A DNA stretch of 64,000 nt from Clostridia bacterium (GCA_017512985.1 JAFWEJ010000008.1:62001-126000); one strand, 5' to 3'; positions 10,177-20,300 are shown, counted from the first letter of the stretch. Notes: generated by a model from the sequence alone, not told the origin. Made by a program: numbers and translations.

Positions 10177-10199
10177 TCAGGCGTGTTGTATGCTACAAT
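10177..10199 (+). promoter_or_regulatory. Candidate promoter of the large secreted protein gene
   Basis: TACAAT at 10194-10199 resembles a -10 box with a weak TTCAAT-like -35 sixteen bases upstream. It lies 67 bases before the start codon in the divergent potA intergenic region. Confidence 0.3.
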
Positions 10200-10265
10200 A
10201 AACCAAACGAACCACCGTCTCATTCCTGACGCTGTCTGCAGGAATCTGTTCAGGAGGATTTCTTT

Positions 10266-13200
10266 ATGGACAAAAAACGAAAGATCCGGCTTGCCGTATT
10301 CCTCACAGCAGCTCTCACGGCGTTTTTCGCGTTTGGCGCAGCTTCCGCAATGGAAATTGAACTGGCGGAATACCACGCTCCTTCCGGGATGATTACCGAT
10401 CCGGAAGAAGGCGGAAACACCGATGAAACGGATGTCAACACGGGGGAGATTCCGAGCTTTACGGCGGAAATACCGGAACAGACCGACTACAGCAGCCTCT
10501 GGATCGGAGAATGGATCCTGCAGGACGATCCCGAGACCCTGCTGATCATTACGCCCGGTGAAGAAGGCGGACTGCACATGGAAGCTTATTTCAACCGGAT
10601 GACAGGCATTGTGGCCGAGATCGCGCTCAATGATGACGACGCACTGCGCTTTGTGGACAATGACTACAGCTTTTTAGGAGGCCTGCACAGGGAGAGGGAG
10701 GGCGAGATCCGCCTGGCTGTCTACGGCGGCTACGACATGGGCCCTGACAGCGTGTTTCAGGATTTTTTCCTGACGCAGGATTTTATCTTTACCAAAGACG
10801 GGAAACGAAAAGGGGAAGAAGCCGGGGAAAAACTGCGCAGAATGAACCGGAACAGCTGCACGGCAGTTTCCCGGCAGGATGAACAATACAAAAGGTCGGA
10901 CGTCTATTATTTTACCGAAGAGGGGCTGATCAACAGCTGGGAACACATTGAGTATGACGATGCCGGCCGCCGCAGTATACGGCGTAACGGCAGCAATGCC
11001 GAGGTGAATGTGTACGACCTGTCCGGCCGGCTTCTGAAATGCGCGAAGTACGAAAGCGGAGTTATCCGGAACATTGAACTGTATACCTATAACGCAGACG
11101 GAAAAAAGACCGTCAAACACGAAAAAAGGTATAGTGACAAAGAACTGTCCCATTCCTATGAGTTTTATGAGTATGACGCGTCCGGACGCCAGACGGCCAC
11201 ACGACGCATATCCGAAAAGGGCGCGGCGTCGACAGAGGAAAGGTATGCGTATTCCGAAGACGGATCCCGGGTTGTAAGAACCTACTACAATTACGGCGAA
11301 CATAACGATGAGCTGGCTTCGGAAGCCTGGTACGACAGCAGTAACCGGGAAACCAGGATGATTATTTATGTGGACGGGGAGGAGTATTACCGGACAGATC
11401 AGGAATACACCACGGAAGAAAACGGGCAGGAAGTCATCAGGACCACAACCCGGTCCGGCGGTCAGGTGATCAATACGGTAAAGGAAACGGAACTGAGCGG
11501 GGACGGAAAGATATCCATTCAGACGGAACGCTATCCGGACAACGGCAGCGTGATTGTCCGGAAGGATTACAGAAACGACGGGAAACGGACCGTCTATTCC
11601 TATGAGAGAGCTGAATACCACGGCGGAATTATTGATCCGCTGATCAGCCTGGAAGACGATGAATATGAATACGATTCTTCGGGTACCTTCCAGATCTCAT
11701 ACCGGGACTACCGGTATAATTACATGGAAACAGAAAAGGTCAGAGAAACGGAGCGGTATTCCTTTACGCTGTATGACGGCGACAAGGGAACCCGGCTCGG
11801 GATCAGCCCTTTGCCCCGGAAAGGAAACGGGGAAATCCATTCGCTGTCCCTGGATGATTTCCAGTACGCAATCCGGGAAATGAGCCGGGAAGACGTTGTT
11901 TCCGTATTCCATGCACACCAGACCGGCGAATGTATTTATGATTCTGCCGACAGGATTGAAGTGTGCGGTTATACCGGCGCGCTGCGCTTCATATTTGAAG
12001 GGAGAAGCTCCAACCGGCTGCAGAGCGTATGGTGGGTCTGCGACGACAGCCAGGAGGCGGCTGCCCGAATGAAGGAAGCGCTTCGTAATGAAGGAGCTGA
12101 CTGGCATGCCCGCAGCGGCGGGGAGACACCGAATGCAATCGGTTTGTATGGAGAATCCGTATACATTCAGGACGGCCATATCGCAATCACATACGGAACG
12201 CAGGGAGACCAGCCGCTTGTCTGGTTCTGCTGCAGTTATACCTGGTCAGTGGCCGAGGAAGGCCCCTTCCTGCCCTGGGAGTATGATGAGTTCGGATATG
12301 ACGACTATGAATTCCATTATGAACCTGTCTATATACCTACGGACGAACAGACGGAACCCCCCGTGATTACCGAAGAACCCGCTGCGGAACCCGAACCTGA
12401 ACCGGAGCCTGAACCGGAACCTGAACCGGAACCTGCCGGCATGATGGAGGAAGAAGCCGAAATGTGGACGGGCTTCTGGATGACAGGCGGTGAAGACAAG
12501 GGAGAAATGGCTGTTACTTCAGGCAGCGACGGGACGCTGCATATGAAAGTCTTTTTCCTGAGGACGTTCGATCTTGAAGCGGACCTGAAACGGACGGACA
12601 GCAGCCGCTGCTCATTTGAAACAGCGTACGGGCATTATACAGGCACGCTGACCCGGAATGAGGACGGGACATTGCTCTTTGCCATAACCGGCGGCATGTC
12701 GATGGAGGACGATGAGAACGAGCTGTACTATTTCTTCAGGGATCAGGAGTATGCTTTCAGAAAAGCAGATTATTCCGAACTGTGGTATGAACTGCCGGCG
12801 GAGGAACCGGAAGACGACGCGGACTGGGAAGGCGAGTGGAACGCGGGAGAGGGAGATCTGACTTCCCGGCTGCAGATCATCCGCGGAGCACAGGGCAGCT
12901 GCGTTCTTCAGCTTTCTTTCAGTACAGGTTTTGTTATAACCGGTCCGCTGGAACAGACAGACAGCAGGACAATGGATTTTTACACGGACAGTTTTTCTGC
13001 CATGCTGACGCTGAACCGGAAAAAACACGCTATCCTGATGTCTGAGATCGGTTCCACATCGGACGATGTATACCGCTGGCTGGACGATGCCGGCTCTGTG
13101 ATCGAATACCGGGGAACACAGGCCGGTTCCGGAAATCCCGGCAGCGAAACCGCGCAGCCCCCGGATTCCGTACCGGACGCAGCTGCGGAACAGCCGAAGG

Positions 13201-13742
13201 ATCCCGCCGGGAATGAAGCCAACCTGGTCCCGATCCCGGGAAATCCGGACTTTATGCAGGTGCAAGCTGCACAGGCCGGCGCCACCAGCTATATCGTCGG
13301 CAAGGATCCGGACGCCTATACTCCATACCGTATGATTGACGGAGACGAAAATACAGCCTTTCAGTTTTCCACAAAGACGACAAAGCTGGGGAAGGAGTAT
13401 CTGTACTTCGAATTTGACTGCCCGTCCGTTATGGATGAACTGTGGATCAAGAACGGTTTCTGGAAAAAAACAGACGGGAAGGACCAGTATGTGCGTAACT
13501 GCCGGGTGAAGAAAATGACTGTGGAGTTCCGTTATGCCGGCGATACCGGTTACCGGGATCCGGTCGCGGTATCCCTGGCGGACGACAAACGGCGGACGGA
13601 CTGGGCGAAGGCCGGCCTCGGGCACAGAACGGACGTAACAGGGATCCGGATCCGGATTGACAAGATATACAAAGGATCCAAGTATCCGAACGACGTCTGC
13701 ATTTCCGAAATCATGTTTGTAAAGCGCGCAGACGGCGAATAG
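10266..13742 (+). CDS. Large secreted protein with YD-type repeats and C-terminal discoidin/NADase-type glycan-binding domain
   Basis: The 1158-residue protein has a signal peptide (MDKKRKIRLAVFLTAALTAFFAFGAASA) and AGGAGG before the start. Residues about 215-410 contain repeats such as YEYDASGRQTA and YTYNADGKKTV, the pattern of RHS/YD-type or YwqK-like beta repeats. A Pro-Glu repeat linker (alternating PE for about 16 residues, near 708-725) separates it from a second half that repeats a WTGFWM/WEGEWN-type beta domain twice; the N-terminal LWIGEWIL near 79 looks like a third copy. The last ~145 residues contain MIDGDENTAFQFSTK and YLYFEFDCP, resembling F5/8 type C or the NADase-type glycan-binding domain. 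No catalytic motif is seen. Binding to wall or host glycans is an inference. Confidence 0.7.
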   Translation: MDKKRKIRLAVFLTAALTAFFAFGAASAMEIELAEYHAPSGMITDPEEGGNTDETDVNTGEIPSFTAEIPEQTDYSSLWIGEWILQDDPETLLIITPGEEGGLHMEAYFNRMTGIVAEIALNDDDALRFVDNDYSFLGGLHREREGEIRLAVYGGYDMGPDSVFQDFFLTQDFIFTKDGKRKGEEAGEKLRRMNRNSCTAVSRQDEQYKRSDVYYFTEEGLINSWEHIEYDDAGRRSIRRNGSNAEVNVYDLSGRLLKCAKYESGVIRNIELYTYNADGKKTVKHEKRYSDKELSHSYEFYEYDASGRQTATRRISEKGAASTEERYAYSEDGSRVVRTYYNYGEHNDELASEAWYDSSNRETRMIIYVDGEEYYRTDQEYTTEENGQEVIRTTTRSGGQVINTVKETELSGDGKISIQTERYPDNGSVIVRKDYRNDGKRTVYSYERAEYHGGIIDPLISLEDDEYEYDSSGTFQISYRDYRYNYMETEKVRETERYSFTLYDGDKGTRLGISPLPRKGNGEIHSLSLDDFQYAIREMSREDVVSVFHAHQTGECIYDSADRIEVCGYTGALRFIFEGRSSNRLQSVWWVCDDSQEAAARMKEALRNEGADWHARSGGETPNAIGLYGESVYIQDGHIAITYGTQGDQPLVWFCCSYTWSVAEEGPFLPWEYDEFGYDDYEFHYEPVYIPTDEQTEPPVITEEPAAEPEPEPEPEPEPEPEPAGMMEEEAEMWTGFWMTGGEDKGEMAVTSGSDGTLHMKVFFLRTFDLEADLKRTDSSRCSFETAYGHYTGTLTRNEDGTLLFAITGGMSMEDDENELYYFFRDQEYAFRKADYSELWYELPAEEPEDDADWEGEWNAGEGDLTSRLQIIRGAQGSCVLQLSFSTGFVITGPLEQTDSRTMDFYTDSFSAMLTLNRKKHAILMSEIGSTSDDVYRWLDDAGSVIEYRGTQAGSGNPGSETAQPPDSVPDAAAEQPKDPAGNEANLVPIPGNPDFMQVQAAQAGATSYIVGKDPDAYTPYRMIDGDENTAFQFSTKTTKLGKEYLYFEFDCPSVMDELWIKNGFWKKTDGKDQYVRNCRVKKMTVEFRYAGDTGYRDPVAVSLADDKRRTDWAKAGLGHRTDVTGIRIRIDKIYKGSKYPNDVCISEIMFVKRADGE

Positions 13743-13765
13743 GTGTTTCTTTCCCGGACGGAATC

Positions 13766-13774
13766 TGGTATACT
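13766..13774 (+). promoter_or_regulatory. Candidate extended -10 promoter of glgA
   Basis: TGG directly precedes TATACT, an extended -10 arrangement 72 bases before the glgA start. No good -35 is seen. Confidence 0.35.
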
Positions 13775-13845
13775 TACAGAAAGAAAACCGGCGTGTTCCT
13801 GCCGGGCTGAAAAGCAAGACAAAAGACACAGGAGGAGTGGCTACC

Positions 13846-15312
13846 ATGGCAAAAAACGCAAAGCGTAAAATAGCCTTTGTCGGATCGGAATGCTATCCGT
13901 TCGTAAAGACAGGCGGTCTGGGCGACGTAATGTACGCGCTGCCCCGGGCCCTGGTGAGCGAAGGATGCGAAGTGCGCGTCATCCTTCCGCTGTATGCCTG
14001 TATTCCCCAGAAATATAAAGACCAGCTGGAATACAAAGGTTCATTCATGATGGACCAGACGCAGGAAGGCCGGACTTTCTTTGTGGGCATCATGGAGATG
14101 AAGATGGACGGCGTGACCTACGACTTTGTCGAGAACCGCGAGTTCTTTGACTGGGGCAATCCGTATACGGGACTGTGGGAAGACATTCCGAAGTACTGCT
14201 TTTTCTCCAAGGCATCGCTGGCGATCCTGAACTACCTGAAGTGGGCGCCGGACGTGATACACTGCCACGACTGGCAGGCCTCCCTGGTGCCCCTGTACAA
14301 GCGTACCAAGTTCTGGGATACGCCGGTCGGCGCCGCGAAGACGGTCCTGACGATCCATAACCTCCGGTTCCAGGGCATCTGCGGCATCCAGCACCTGAAA
14401 TACTGGTCCGGCCTGCGGGACGACCTGTTTGATTATCCGGTGCTGAAGTGGAATGAGGACGAAGCAAACATGTTCAAGGGCGGCCTGGCTTTCGCGGACA
14501 TGATCACCACGGTCAGCGAGACCTATGCCCAGGAAATCCAGACCGGCGCTTACGGCGAAGGACTGGACGCGCACCTGCGCTATCACAGTCCGCGGCTGCA
14601 CGGCATTGTGAACGGCATTGACGTGGAACAGTGGGATCCGGCGGCGGACAGGCTGCTGGCGGCGCAATACAACGCGGACAACGCTGTTGAGCAGAAAAAG
14701 ATCAATAAAGGCGCGCTGCAGGAAAAACTCGGCCTGGAGCAGGACGGGCACAAGATGGTGCTGGGCCTGATCTCCCGGCTGACGGACCAGAAGGGCCTGG
14801 ACCTGGTGGACGCGATCTTCCCGCGGCTGATTGACGGCAATACGCAGGTGGTTATCCTTGGCACAGGCGACCCGCGGTATGAGAATGCTTTCCGCTATTT
14901 CGAGGGAGAATACAAGGGCAGTGTATGCGCCTACATCAGCTACAACGAGACGCTGGCGCACCTGATTTATGCCGGCGCTGACGCTTTCCTGGTGCCGAGC
15001 CTGTTTGAGCCCTGCGGCCTGACCCAGCTGATCGCGATGCGCTACGGCACCGTTCCGGTCGTCCGGGAAACAGGCGGCCTGAAGGACACGGTGGCGCCTT
15101 TCCGCCGCGACTGCAACGAAGGCAACGGCTTTACCTTTGACCGGTACGACGCAGGCCTGCTGCTTGACGCGGTGAACAACGCCAAGACTGTGTATTTCAC
15201 CGAGCGCCAGGCATGGGATGAAATGGTGAAGCGGAATATGAACAAGGACGTTTCCTGGGAAAGCAGCGCCGCGAAGTACCTGGCGCTGTATGACGAATTA
15301 ATTCAGAAATAA
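13846..15312 (+). CDS. glgA: Glycogen synthase (ADP-glucose)
   Basis: This 488-residue GT5 glycosyltransferase extends alpha-1,4-glucan from ADP-glucose. The N-terminal KTGGLGDV motif (residues 21-28) binds the sugar nucleotide. The C-terminal half carries the family stretches GLISRLTDQKGLDL, PSLFEPCGLTQLIAMRYG and VRETGGLKDTV. GGAGGAG at 13831-13837 sits eight bases before ATG 13846, so this start is preferred over the in-frame GTG at 13837, which overlaps that ribosome site. No other glg gene is adjacent, so it stands alone here. Confidence 0.95.
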   Translation: MAKNAKRKIAFVGSECYPFVKTGGLGDVMYALPRALVSEGCEVRVILPLYACIPQKYKDQLEYKGSFMMDQTQEGRTFFVGIMEMKMDGVTYDFVENREFFDWGNPYTGLWEDIPKYCFFSKASLAILNYLKWAPDVIHCHDWQASLVPLYKRTKFWDTPVGAAKTVLTIHNLRFQGICGIQHLKYWSGLRDDLFDYPVLKWNEDEANMFKGGLAFADMITTVSETYAQEIQTGAYGEGLDAHLRYHSPRLHGIVNGIDVEQWDPAADRLLAAQYNADNAVEQKKINKGALQEKLGLEQDGHKMVLGLISRLTDQKGLDLVDAIFPRLIDGNTQVVILGTGDPRYENAFRYFEGEYKGSVCAYISYNETLAHLIYAGADAFLVPSLFEPCGLTQLIAMRYGTVPVVRETGGLKDTVAPFRRDCNEGNGFTFDRYDAGLLLDAVNNAKTVYFTERQAWDEMVKRNMNKDVSWESSAAKYLALYDELIQK

Positions 15313-15316
15313 AAAT

Positions 15317-15420
15317 TCTGCGATCGCCGTTACCAAAGCTGCTTCGCACCTTTGACGGCTGTGGCATGGGAGCCATGAGCCGTGCTGAAGCACGGATGGC
15401 TCCTCAACAATATATAATTA
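15317..15420 (+). repeat. Dispersed two-hairpin element, copy A
   Basis: The element begins with TGCGATCGCCGT. A first hairpin spans 15327-15358 (32 nt; CCGT..AAAG pairs with CTTTGACGG). A 10-base linker CTGTGGCATG follows, then a second hairpin 15369-15403 (GGAGCCAT / ATGGCTCC with an inner GCCGTGCT / AGCACGG stem), and an AT-rich tail CAACAATATATAATTA. Related copies lie at 30184 and 54295. It fills the glgA-rnz gap. Confidence 0.75.
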
Positions 15421-15492
15421 CGATCACTGTCCCGGAACACAAAGGACAGTGCGAAGCACGGCCTGAATCAAACAAAAGGAAGGGGGAAGACA

Positions 15493-16434
15493 ATGCTGGA
15501 GTTCTGTACGCTCGGGACAGGCGGAACGCTGCCGATCCCGGAGCGGGCGCTGTCTTCCCTTTATGTACGGGTGAGCGGCAGGAGCATGCTGATCGACTGC
15601 GGCGAAGGCACACAAGTCGGCATCCGGAAACTTGGATGGGGATTCCGCTGCCTGGACGGGATGCTCCTGACCCACTATCATGGAGACCACTGCACCGGGC
15701 TTGCAGGCCTGCTGCTGAGCCTGGAAAAAGCGGGAAGGGACGAACCGTTTCACATCTGGGGTCCGAAGGGCCTGAAGCGTGTGGTGGAAGGGCTGTGCGT
15801 TATCGTGCCGCCCCTTTCCTTTGCCGTGATGCTGCACGAGCTGCCTGCAGAAGGCGGAGAATTTGAACTGATCGGCCTGAAGATCCGCGCTTTCCCGGTG
15901 GACCACGGCGGGATCCCGTGCTTCGGGTACCGGATGGAGCTGCCGCGGGGGGCGGTCTTTGATCCGGACAAGGCAAAGGCGCTCGGCGTACCGATGCAGG
16001 ACTGGAAACGGCTGCAGCAGGGGGAGACGGTACGGACCGGAAATGTGAAGGTCCGTCCGGCGGACGTGACCGGCGCGGAGCGGAAAGGAATCACCCTGGT
16101 GTTCTCCACAGACACCCGCCCGTGCGAAACACTGGATAAATACTGTGCCGGCGCTGACCTTCTTATTCTGGAAGGGATGTACGGTACGGAAGACAAGACG
16201 CCCCAGGCGCTGAAAAACCACCATATGCTTTTTGCCGAGGCAGCGGAGACTGCCCGGAAAGCGGAGGCCGGAGGCCTGCTGCTGACCCATTTCAGCACAA
16301 GCATGGAGGACCCGGAAGAATACCTGCCGGCAGCCAGGGAAGTTTTTGAGAGCACCTGGGTTGCGAAAGACGGCGAAGCCGTTACAATGAGATATCCGGA
16401 AAAAGAGGAAAAAGCATGGACCAGTTTGTGCTGA
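15493..16434 (+). CDS. rnz: Ribonuclease Z
   Basis: The 313-residue metallo-beta-lactamase-fold nuclease matures tRNA 3' ends. The zinc motif is [12 protein letters not shown] (HxHxDH, residues near 58-63), with further ligands in [20 protein letters not shown] and LLTHFST. Length is standard for the short form. GGAAGGGGGAAG precedes the ATG. Its last 19 bases overlap the start of uvrB, so the two are probably co-translated. Confidence 0.92.
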   Translation: MLEFCTLGTGGTLPIPERALSSLYVRVSGRSMLIDCGEGTQVGIRKLGWGFRCLDGMLLTHYHGDHCTGLAGLLLSLEKAGRDEPFHIWGPKGLKRVVEGLCVIVPPLSFAVMLHELPAEGGEFELIGLKIRAFPVDHGGIPCFGYRMELPRGAVFDPDKAKALGVPMQDWKRLQQGETVRTGNVKVRPADVTGAERKGITLVFSTDTRPCETLDKYCAGADLLILEGMYGTEDKTPQALKNHHMLFAEAAETARKAEAGGLLLTHFSTSMEDPEEYLPAAREVFESTWVAKDGEAVTMRYPEKEEKAWTSLC

Positions 16435-18437
16435 AGGCTCCCTACGCCCCTTCCGGGGATCAGCCCCAGGCAATCGAAGCGCTGGCGGAGGGCGTTAAGC
16501 AGGGACTGAAGGACCAGATCCTGCTGGGTGTGACCGGCAGCGGGAAGACGTTCACAATGGCATCGGTCATAGAGAAGGTACAGAAGCCCACCCTTGTCAT
16601 CGCCCACAACAAAACGCTCGCTGCGCAGCTGTGCAGCGAGCTGAAAGCATTTTTCCCGGACAGCCGGGTGGAATACTTTGTCAGTTATTATGATTATTAC
16701 CAGCCGGAAGCCTATATTGCTTCCTCGGACACCTATATCGAAAAGGACGCGTCGATCAACGACGAAATTGACCGGCTCCGCCACTCCGCCACGGCCGCCC
16801 TGCGGGAACGCCGGGATGTGATCATCGTCGCCTCGGTCAGCTGCATCTATTCCATGGGTGATCCGAGCGAATATGAAGGCCAGATGCTTTCGCTCCGGCC
16901 GGGCATGACATACAGCCGGACCAAACTGATCCGCGACCTGATCGATATCCAGTATGAGCGTAACGACACGGAGTTTGAGCGGGGGACCTTCCGGGTGCGC
17001 GGCGACGTGATTGAGATCATTCCGGCGGGGGAGAACCAGAAAGCCCTGCGGGTGGAACTGTTCGGGGACGAGATTGAACGGATTTCCGTGATCGAAGCGG
17101 TCAGCGGGCACGCGCTGGCTACGCTGGAGCACGCGGCGCTTTTCCCCGCGACGCATTACGCCACCGATCCGACCCATATGGAAGAGCACATCGGCGAAAT
17201 TGAACAGGACCTCAAAAAGCGCATTGAAGAGTTCGAGAGCGCGGGCAAGCTGCTGGAAGCACAGCGAATCGCCCAGCGTACCCGGTACGATATTGAGATG
17301 ATGCGTGAAATCGGCTACTGCCAGGGGATCGAAAACTATTCCCGGTATTTTGACGGCCGAAAACCCGGGGACGCGCCCTATACATTGCTGGATTATTTCA
17401 CCGGGGATTTCCTGGTGATGATCGACGAGAGCCATGTGACAGTGCCTCAGATCCGCGCAATGTACAACGGAGACCGGGCACGGAAGAACACGCTGGTGGA
17501 ATACGGGTTCCGCCTGCCGTCCGCCTATGACAACCGCCCGCTCCTCTTTGAGGAGTTTGAGAAACGGATCGGGCAGACCATCTTTGTTTCCGCGACGCCG
17601 GGCCCGTATGAAAGGGAGCGGGCGCAGCAGGTGGTGGAGCAGATCATCCGGCCGACGGGCCTGCTGGATCCGGAGGTGATCCTGCGTCCTGCAACGGGAC
17701 AGATCGACGACCTGGTCGGAGAAATCAGGAAGGTTACAGAGAAGGGCGAGCGGGTGCTGGTGACTACGCTGACCAAACGCATGGCGGAAAGCCTGACCGA
17801 TTACCTGAAAGAACTGGATATCAAGGTCCGTTACCTGCACAGCGACATCCAGACAATTGAACGGATGGAACTGCTGCGGGATCTGCGCCTGGGCGAGTTC
17901 GACGTCCTGGTTGGCATCAACCTGCTGCGGGAAGGCCTTGACCTACCGGAGGTGGCACTGGTCGCCATCCTGGACGCGGACAAGGAAGGCTTCCTGCGGA
18001 GCGAAACCTCCCTTGTTCAGACGATCGGCCGCGCAGCGCGGAACGTCGACGGCCGCGTGATCCTTTACGGCGACCAGCTGACGGAAAGCATGGCCAGGGC
18101 CATGTCGGAGACAAACCGGCGCCGCGCGCTGCAGGAAGAATACAACCGGGTGAACGGCATCACGCCGGAGAGCGTACGCAACGCGATCCGCAGCGTATTG
18201 GAAATTACGCGCCGGGTGGAGGAAACGGCCCCTGCCGCGTTGAATGAAGAAGAACGTGCCGCGCTCATGCGCCAGATTGAGGACGAAATGATCAGCGCGG
18301 CAAAGGAGCTGGAGTTCGAGCGGGCCGCAAAGCTGCGTGACAGGCTGCTGGAGCTGCGGGGTGAAGCGCCGATGAAGGACGATACCCAGAGCCGCCGGCA
18401 CAGACGAAGGGAGAGAACCAGGAAGAGTGAGCACTGA
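16416..18437 (+). CDS. uvrB: Excinuclease ABC subunit B
   Basis: This 673-residue helicase-fold subunit performs damage verification in nucleotide excision repair. Walker A is [12 protein letters not shown] (near residue 40), the beta-hairpin region is [11 protein letters not shown], the DEAD-like box is [11 protein letters not shown], and motif VI is [11 protein letters not shown]-terminal UVR domain ([19 protein letters not shown]) near 622-657 binds UvrC. The start overlaps the end of rnz. A short membrane ORF overlaps its 3' end, so a longer operon continues downstream. Confidence 0.97.
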   Translation: MDQFVLKAPYAPSGDQPQAIEALAEGVKQGLKDQILLGVTGSGKTFTMASVIEKVQKPTLVIAHNKTLAAQLCSELKAFFPDSRVEYFVSYYDYYQPEAYIASSDTYIEKDASINDEIDRLRHSATAALRERRDVIIVASVSCIYSMGDPSEYEGQMLSLRPGMTYSRTKLIRDLIDIQYERNDTEFERGTFRVRGDVIEIIPAGENQKALRVELFGDEIERISVIEAVSGHALATLEHAALFPATHYATDPTHMEEHIGEIEQDLKKRIEEFESAGKLLEAQRIAQRTRYDIEMMREIGYCQGIENYSRYFDGRKPGDAPYTLLDYFTGDFLVMIDESHVTVPQIRAMYNGDRARKNTLVEYGFRLPSAYDNRPLLFEEFEKRIGQTIFVSATPGPYERERAQQVVEQIIRPTGLLDPEVILRPATGQIDDLVGEIRKVTEKGERVLVTTLTKRMAESLTDYLKELDIKVRYLHSDIQTIERMELLRDLRLGEFDVLVGINLLREGLDLPEVALVAILDADKEGFLRSETSLVQTIGRAARNVDGRVILYGDQLTESMARAMSETNRRRALQEEYNRVNGITPESVRNAIRSVLEITRRVEETAPAALNEEERAALMRQIEDEMISAAKELEFERAAKLRDRLLELRGEAPMKDDTQSRRHRRRERTRKSEH

Positions 18438-18585
18438 GCGAAAGAAGCGCAGGGCATGCAAATGGCTGATCCCGTTGCTGCTGGCGCTGCCGTTCCTGGC
18501 AGCGGTCGCTTTTGCTGCAATCCGTTTCGGCCCGCGGCTGATTGAGATCATCAATGTTGCGATCAAGGGGGCGGTGCTCTCATGA
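18427..18585 (+). CDS. Small single-pass membrane protein
   Basis: This 52-residue ORF begins with GTG inside the last codons of uvrB and ends in an ATGA overlap with the next gene. It starts [18 protein letters not shown], so a basic N-terminus precedes one hydrophobic helix (about residues 13-31) and a short amphipathic tail. The tight overlaps at both ends and the clear membrane pattern support a real gene translated by coupling. No family is recognised. Confidence 0.6.
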   Translation: MSTERKKRRACKWLIPLLLALPFLAAVAFAAIRFGPRLIEIINVAIKGAVLS

Positions 18586-19436
18586 AAAAGGCCATCGCCG
18601 CCCTGCTGGCTTTCCTGCTGACGGGCGCCCTGATTCTTTTCAGCGTGACATTCCTTCTGCAGCAGATTATTCAGCCTGCCATGGATGAAGACGGGGCGCA
18701 GGTGAGCAGCTCCGTGATCCGCGAAGAACAGCAGCTGGCGCGGGACCGGATAACAAAACTGGCCGGGCTGTACGGATTTGAAGCCGAACCGGTGACCGCC
18801 CTGATCACGGAAGATACCCTGCGCGACCTGCACAGCCAGGCTTCCCTGTGGTGGAGCACGCTCCTGAAGGACGGAAAAATCGGCGAAGAGCTCCGATGGG
18901 ATACGGACGGACTGGCAGAGACACTGGCAGAAGACGCGCTTCTGAACCGGACTGAAGATGAGGAACGGAGCGAACACCTGAAGCTGTCCGCAGCCGAAGA
19001 AGTGACCAACAGTATTGTCCATATGGTGCTGCCTATGCGGCCGCAGACGATCCGGCTGGGCCTGCAGGAAATTGAAAAGCGGGTGGATCTGCCGAATGTG
19101 ATCCGGTTTTTCCTGGGCGTCCCGTGGGCCGCGTTTGCACTGTGCGCACTGCTGGCCGGCCTGATCGCGCTGCTCGAAAGCGGAAGATTTACAGGCGCAG
19201 CGCGGTATATCGGATACGCGCTGGGCGCGGCTGCGCTGACGATTGTCGCCCTGATGCTCCTGTATATGAACGCCGGAATCCTTCCCATGATCCGGGAAGC
19301 TTCCGCGGGGCTGACGATTCAGTACCGGGACGTGGTATCCGGAACAATGACCAGGGCCGGAATCCTTGCCGCGGTGATGGCGGCCGGCTGCATCCTGTGC
19401 CTGGCTGAACACCGCAGAAACGGAAAGACGGTATGA
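18582..19436 (+). CDS. Membrane protein of unknown function
   Basis: The 284-residue protein has one N-terminal membrane helix (about 5-27), an extracytoplasmic domain of roughly 150 residues, and three C-terminal helices (about 182-203, 212-232, 255-275). No enzymatic motif is seen. It overlaps the small membrane ORF upstream (ATGA) and the metallophosphoesterase downstream (ATGA), so all three are probably made together from the uvrB transcript. Confidence 0.6.
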   Translation: MKKAIAALLAFLLTGALILFSVTFLLQQIIQPAMDEDGAQVSSSVIREEQQLARDRITKLAGLYGFEAEPVTALITEDTLRDLHSQASLWWSTLLKDGKIGEELRWDTDGLAETLAEDALLNRTEDEERSEHLKLSAAEEVTNSIVHMVLPMRPQTIRLGLQEIEKRVDLPNVIRFFLGVPWAAFALCALLAGLIALLESGRFTGAARYIGYALGAAALTIVALMLLYMNAGILPMIREASAGLTIQYRDVVSGTMTRAGILAAVMAAGCILCLAEHRRNGKTV

Positions 19437-20182
19437 AGCGGATTACGACAGAATACACCTTCCGTACGGACAGGATCGACAGGCCGCTCAGGCTTGCCGT
19501 CGCGTCCGACCTGCATAGCGGCAGTTTCGACGACCTGCTGGAGGAATTCAGCCGCTGCGACGCTGTCATGATCCCGGGGGACCTGGTGGACAGGCACCGG
19601 AAAAACAATGAAAACGCGCTGCGCTTCCTGGAGACCGTACCGGAAATTGTCCCAGTATTCTATTCCGTCGGAAACCATGAACGGAAGTACAGATACCGGG
19701 AAGAATATATGCGGAAGGCTGCCGGGAGCAAAGCGACGCTGCTGGACAATGAGAGCACGGATTTTCACGGCGTCCGGATCGGGGGGCTGTCCAGCACCAG
19801 GACGAAGGTGCCGGACATGGAATTCCTGGAAAGGTTTGAGCAGGAAGACGGCTACCGGCTGCTGCTGTGCCACCATCCGGAAATGTACCGGGATTATGTG
19901 GCCGGCCGTAATATCGACCTGACGCTGTGCGGACATGCCCACGGAGGGCAGATGCAGTTCTTCGGCCGCGGGCTTTACGCTCCGGGGCAGGGACTGTTTC
20001 CGAAACTGACCCACGGACTGCATGACGGAGGGAAAATGCTGATCTCCCGGGGAATGACCAACGGCGCAAAACCGCGGGTTCCCCGATTCAATAACCCCTG
20101 CGAACTGATCATACTGAACCTGGAAAGAGAGGACGGACAAGATGGAACAGGAAGACCTGAAGCTGCTGATGGACTGGTTTGA
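19433..20182 (+). CDS. Calcineurin-like metallophosphoesterase
   Basis: The 249-residue protein shows all five metallophosphoesterase motifs: ASDLHSG (D-x-H), MIPGDLVD (GD), GNHE (near residue 82), LCHHPEMY (H) and CGHAHGGQ (GHxH). Members of this membrane-linked branch often cleave phosphodiesters or UDP-sugar-lipid bonds; the substrate here is unknown. It overlaps the membrane gene upstream and a 52-residue ORF downstream. Confidence 0.88.
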   Translation: MKRITTEYTFRTDRIDRPLRLAVASDLHSGSFDDLLEEFSRCDAVMIPGDLVDRHRKNNENALRFLETVPEIVPVFYSVGNHERKYRYREEYMRKAAGSKATLLDNESTDFHGVRIGGLSSTRTKVPDMEFLERFEQEDGYRLLLCHHPEMYRDYVAGRNIDLTLCGHAHGGQMQFFGRGLYAPGQGLFPKLTHGLHDGGKMLISRGMTNGAKPRVPRFNNPCELIILNLEREDGQDGTGRPEAADGLV

Positions 20183-20300
20183 GGAACATAAGGACGACAA
20201 ACTGAACTTCATCGCGAAGGAAGCAATCAAACTTGAAGTGAAACGGGCTAATACGGTCGGCGATCTGCTGAAGACCGCCCTTAACCTGCTGAAGAAATAA
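20142..20300 (+). CDS. Small hypothetical protein
   Basis: This 52-residue ORF starts at ATG 20142 with GAGAGGA upstream, in a frame different from the phosphoesterase, whose last 41 bases it overlaps. It begins MEQEDLKLLMDWFEEHKDDK and ends LLKTALNLLKK. It is amphipathic and helical, without a membrane segment. The good ribosome site and charged amphipathic pattern favour a real gene. Function unknown. Confidence 0.55.
   Translation: MEQEDLKLLMDWFEEHKDDKLNFIAKEAIKLEVKRANTVGDLLKTALNLLKK

Noticed and set aside
12390-12440. Intergenic-type simple repeat
   Set aside because: It is the in-frame coding sequence of a Pro-Glu linker in the large secreted protein.
15366-15866. Open frame overlapping the start of rnz
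   Set aside because: It runs through repeat copy A and then out of frame through rnz. The peptide is Arg/Ala-rich without family features.
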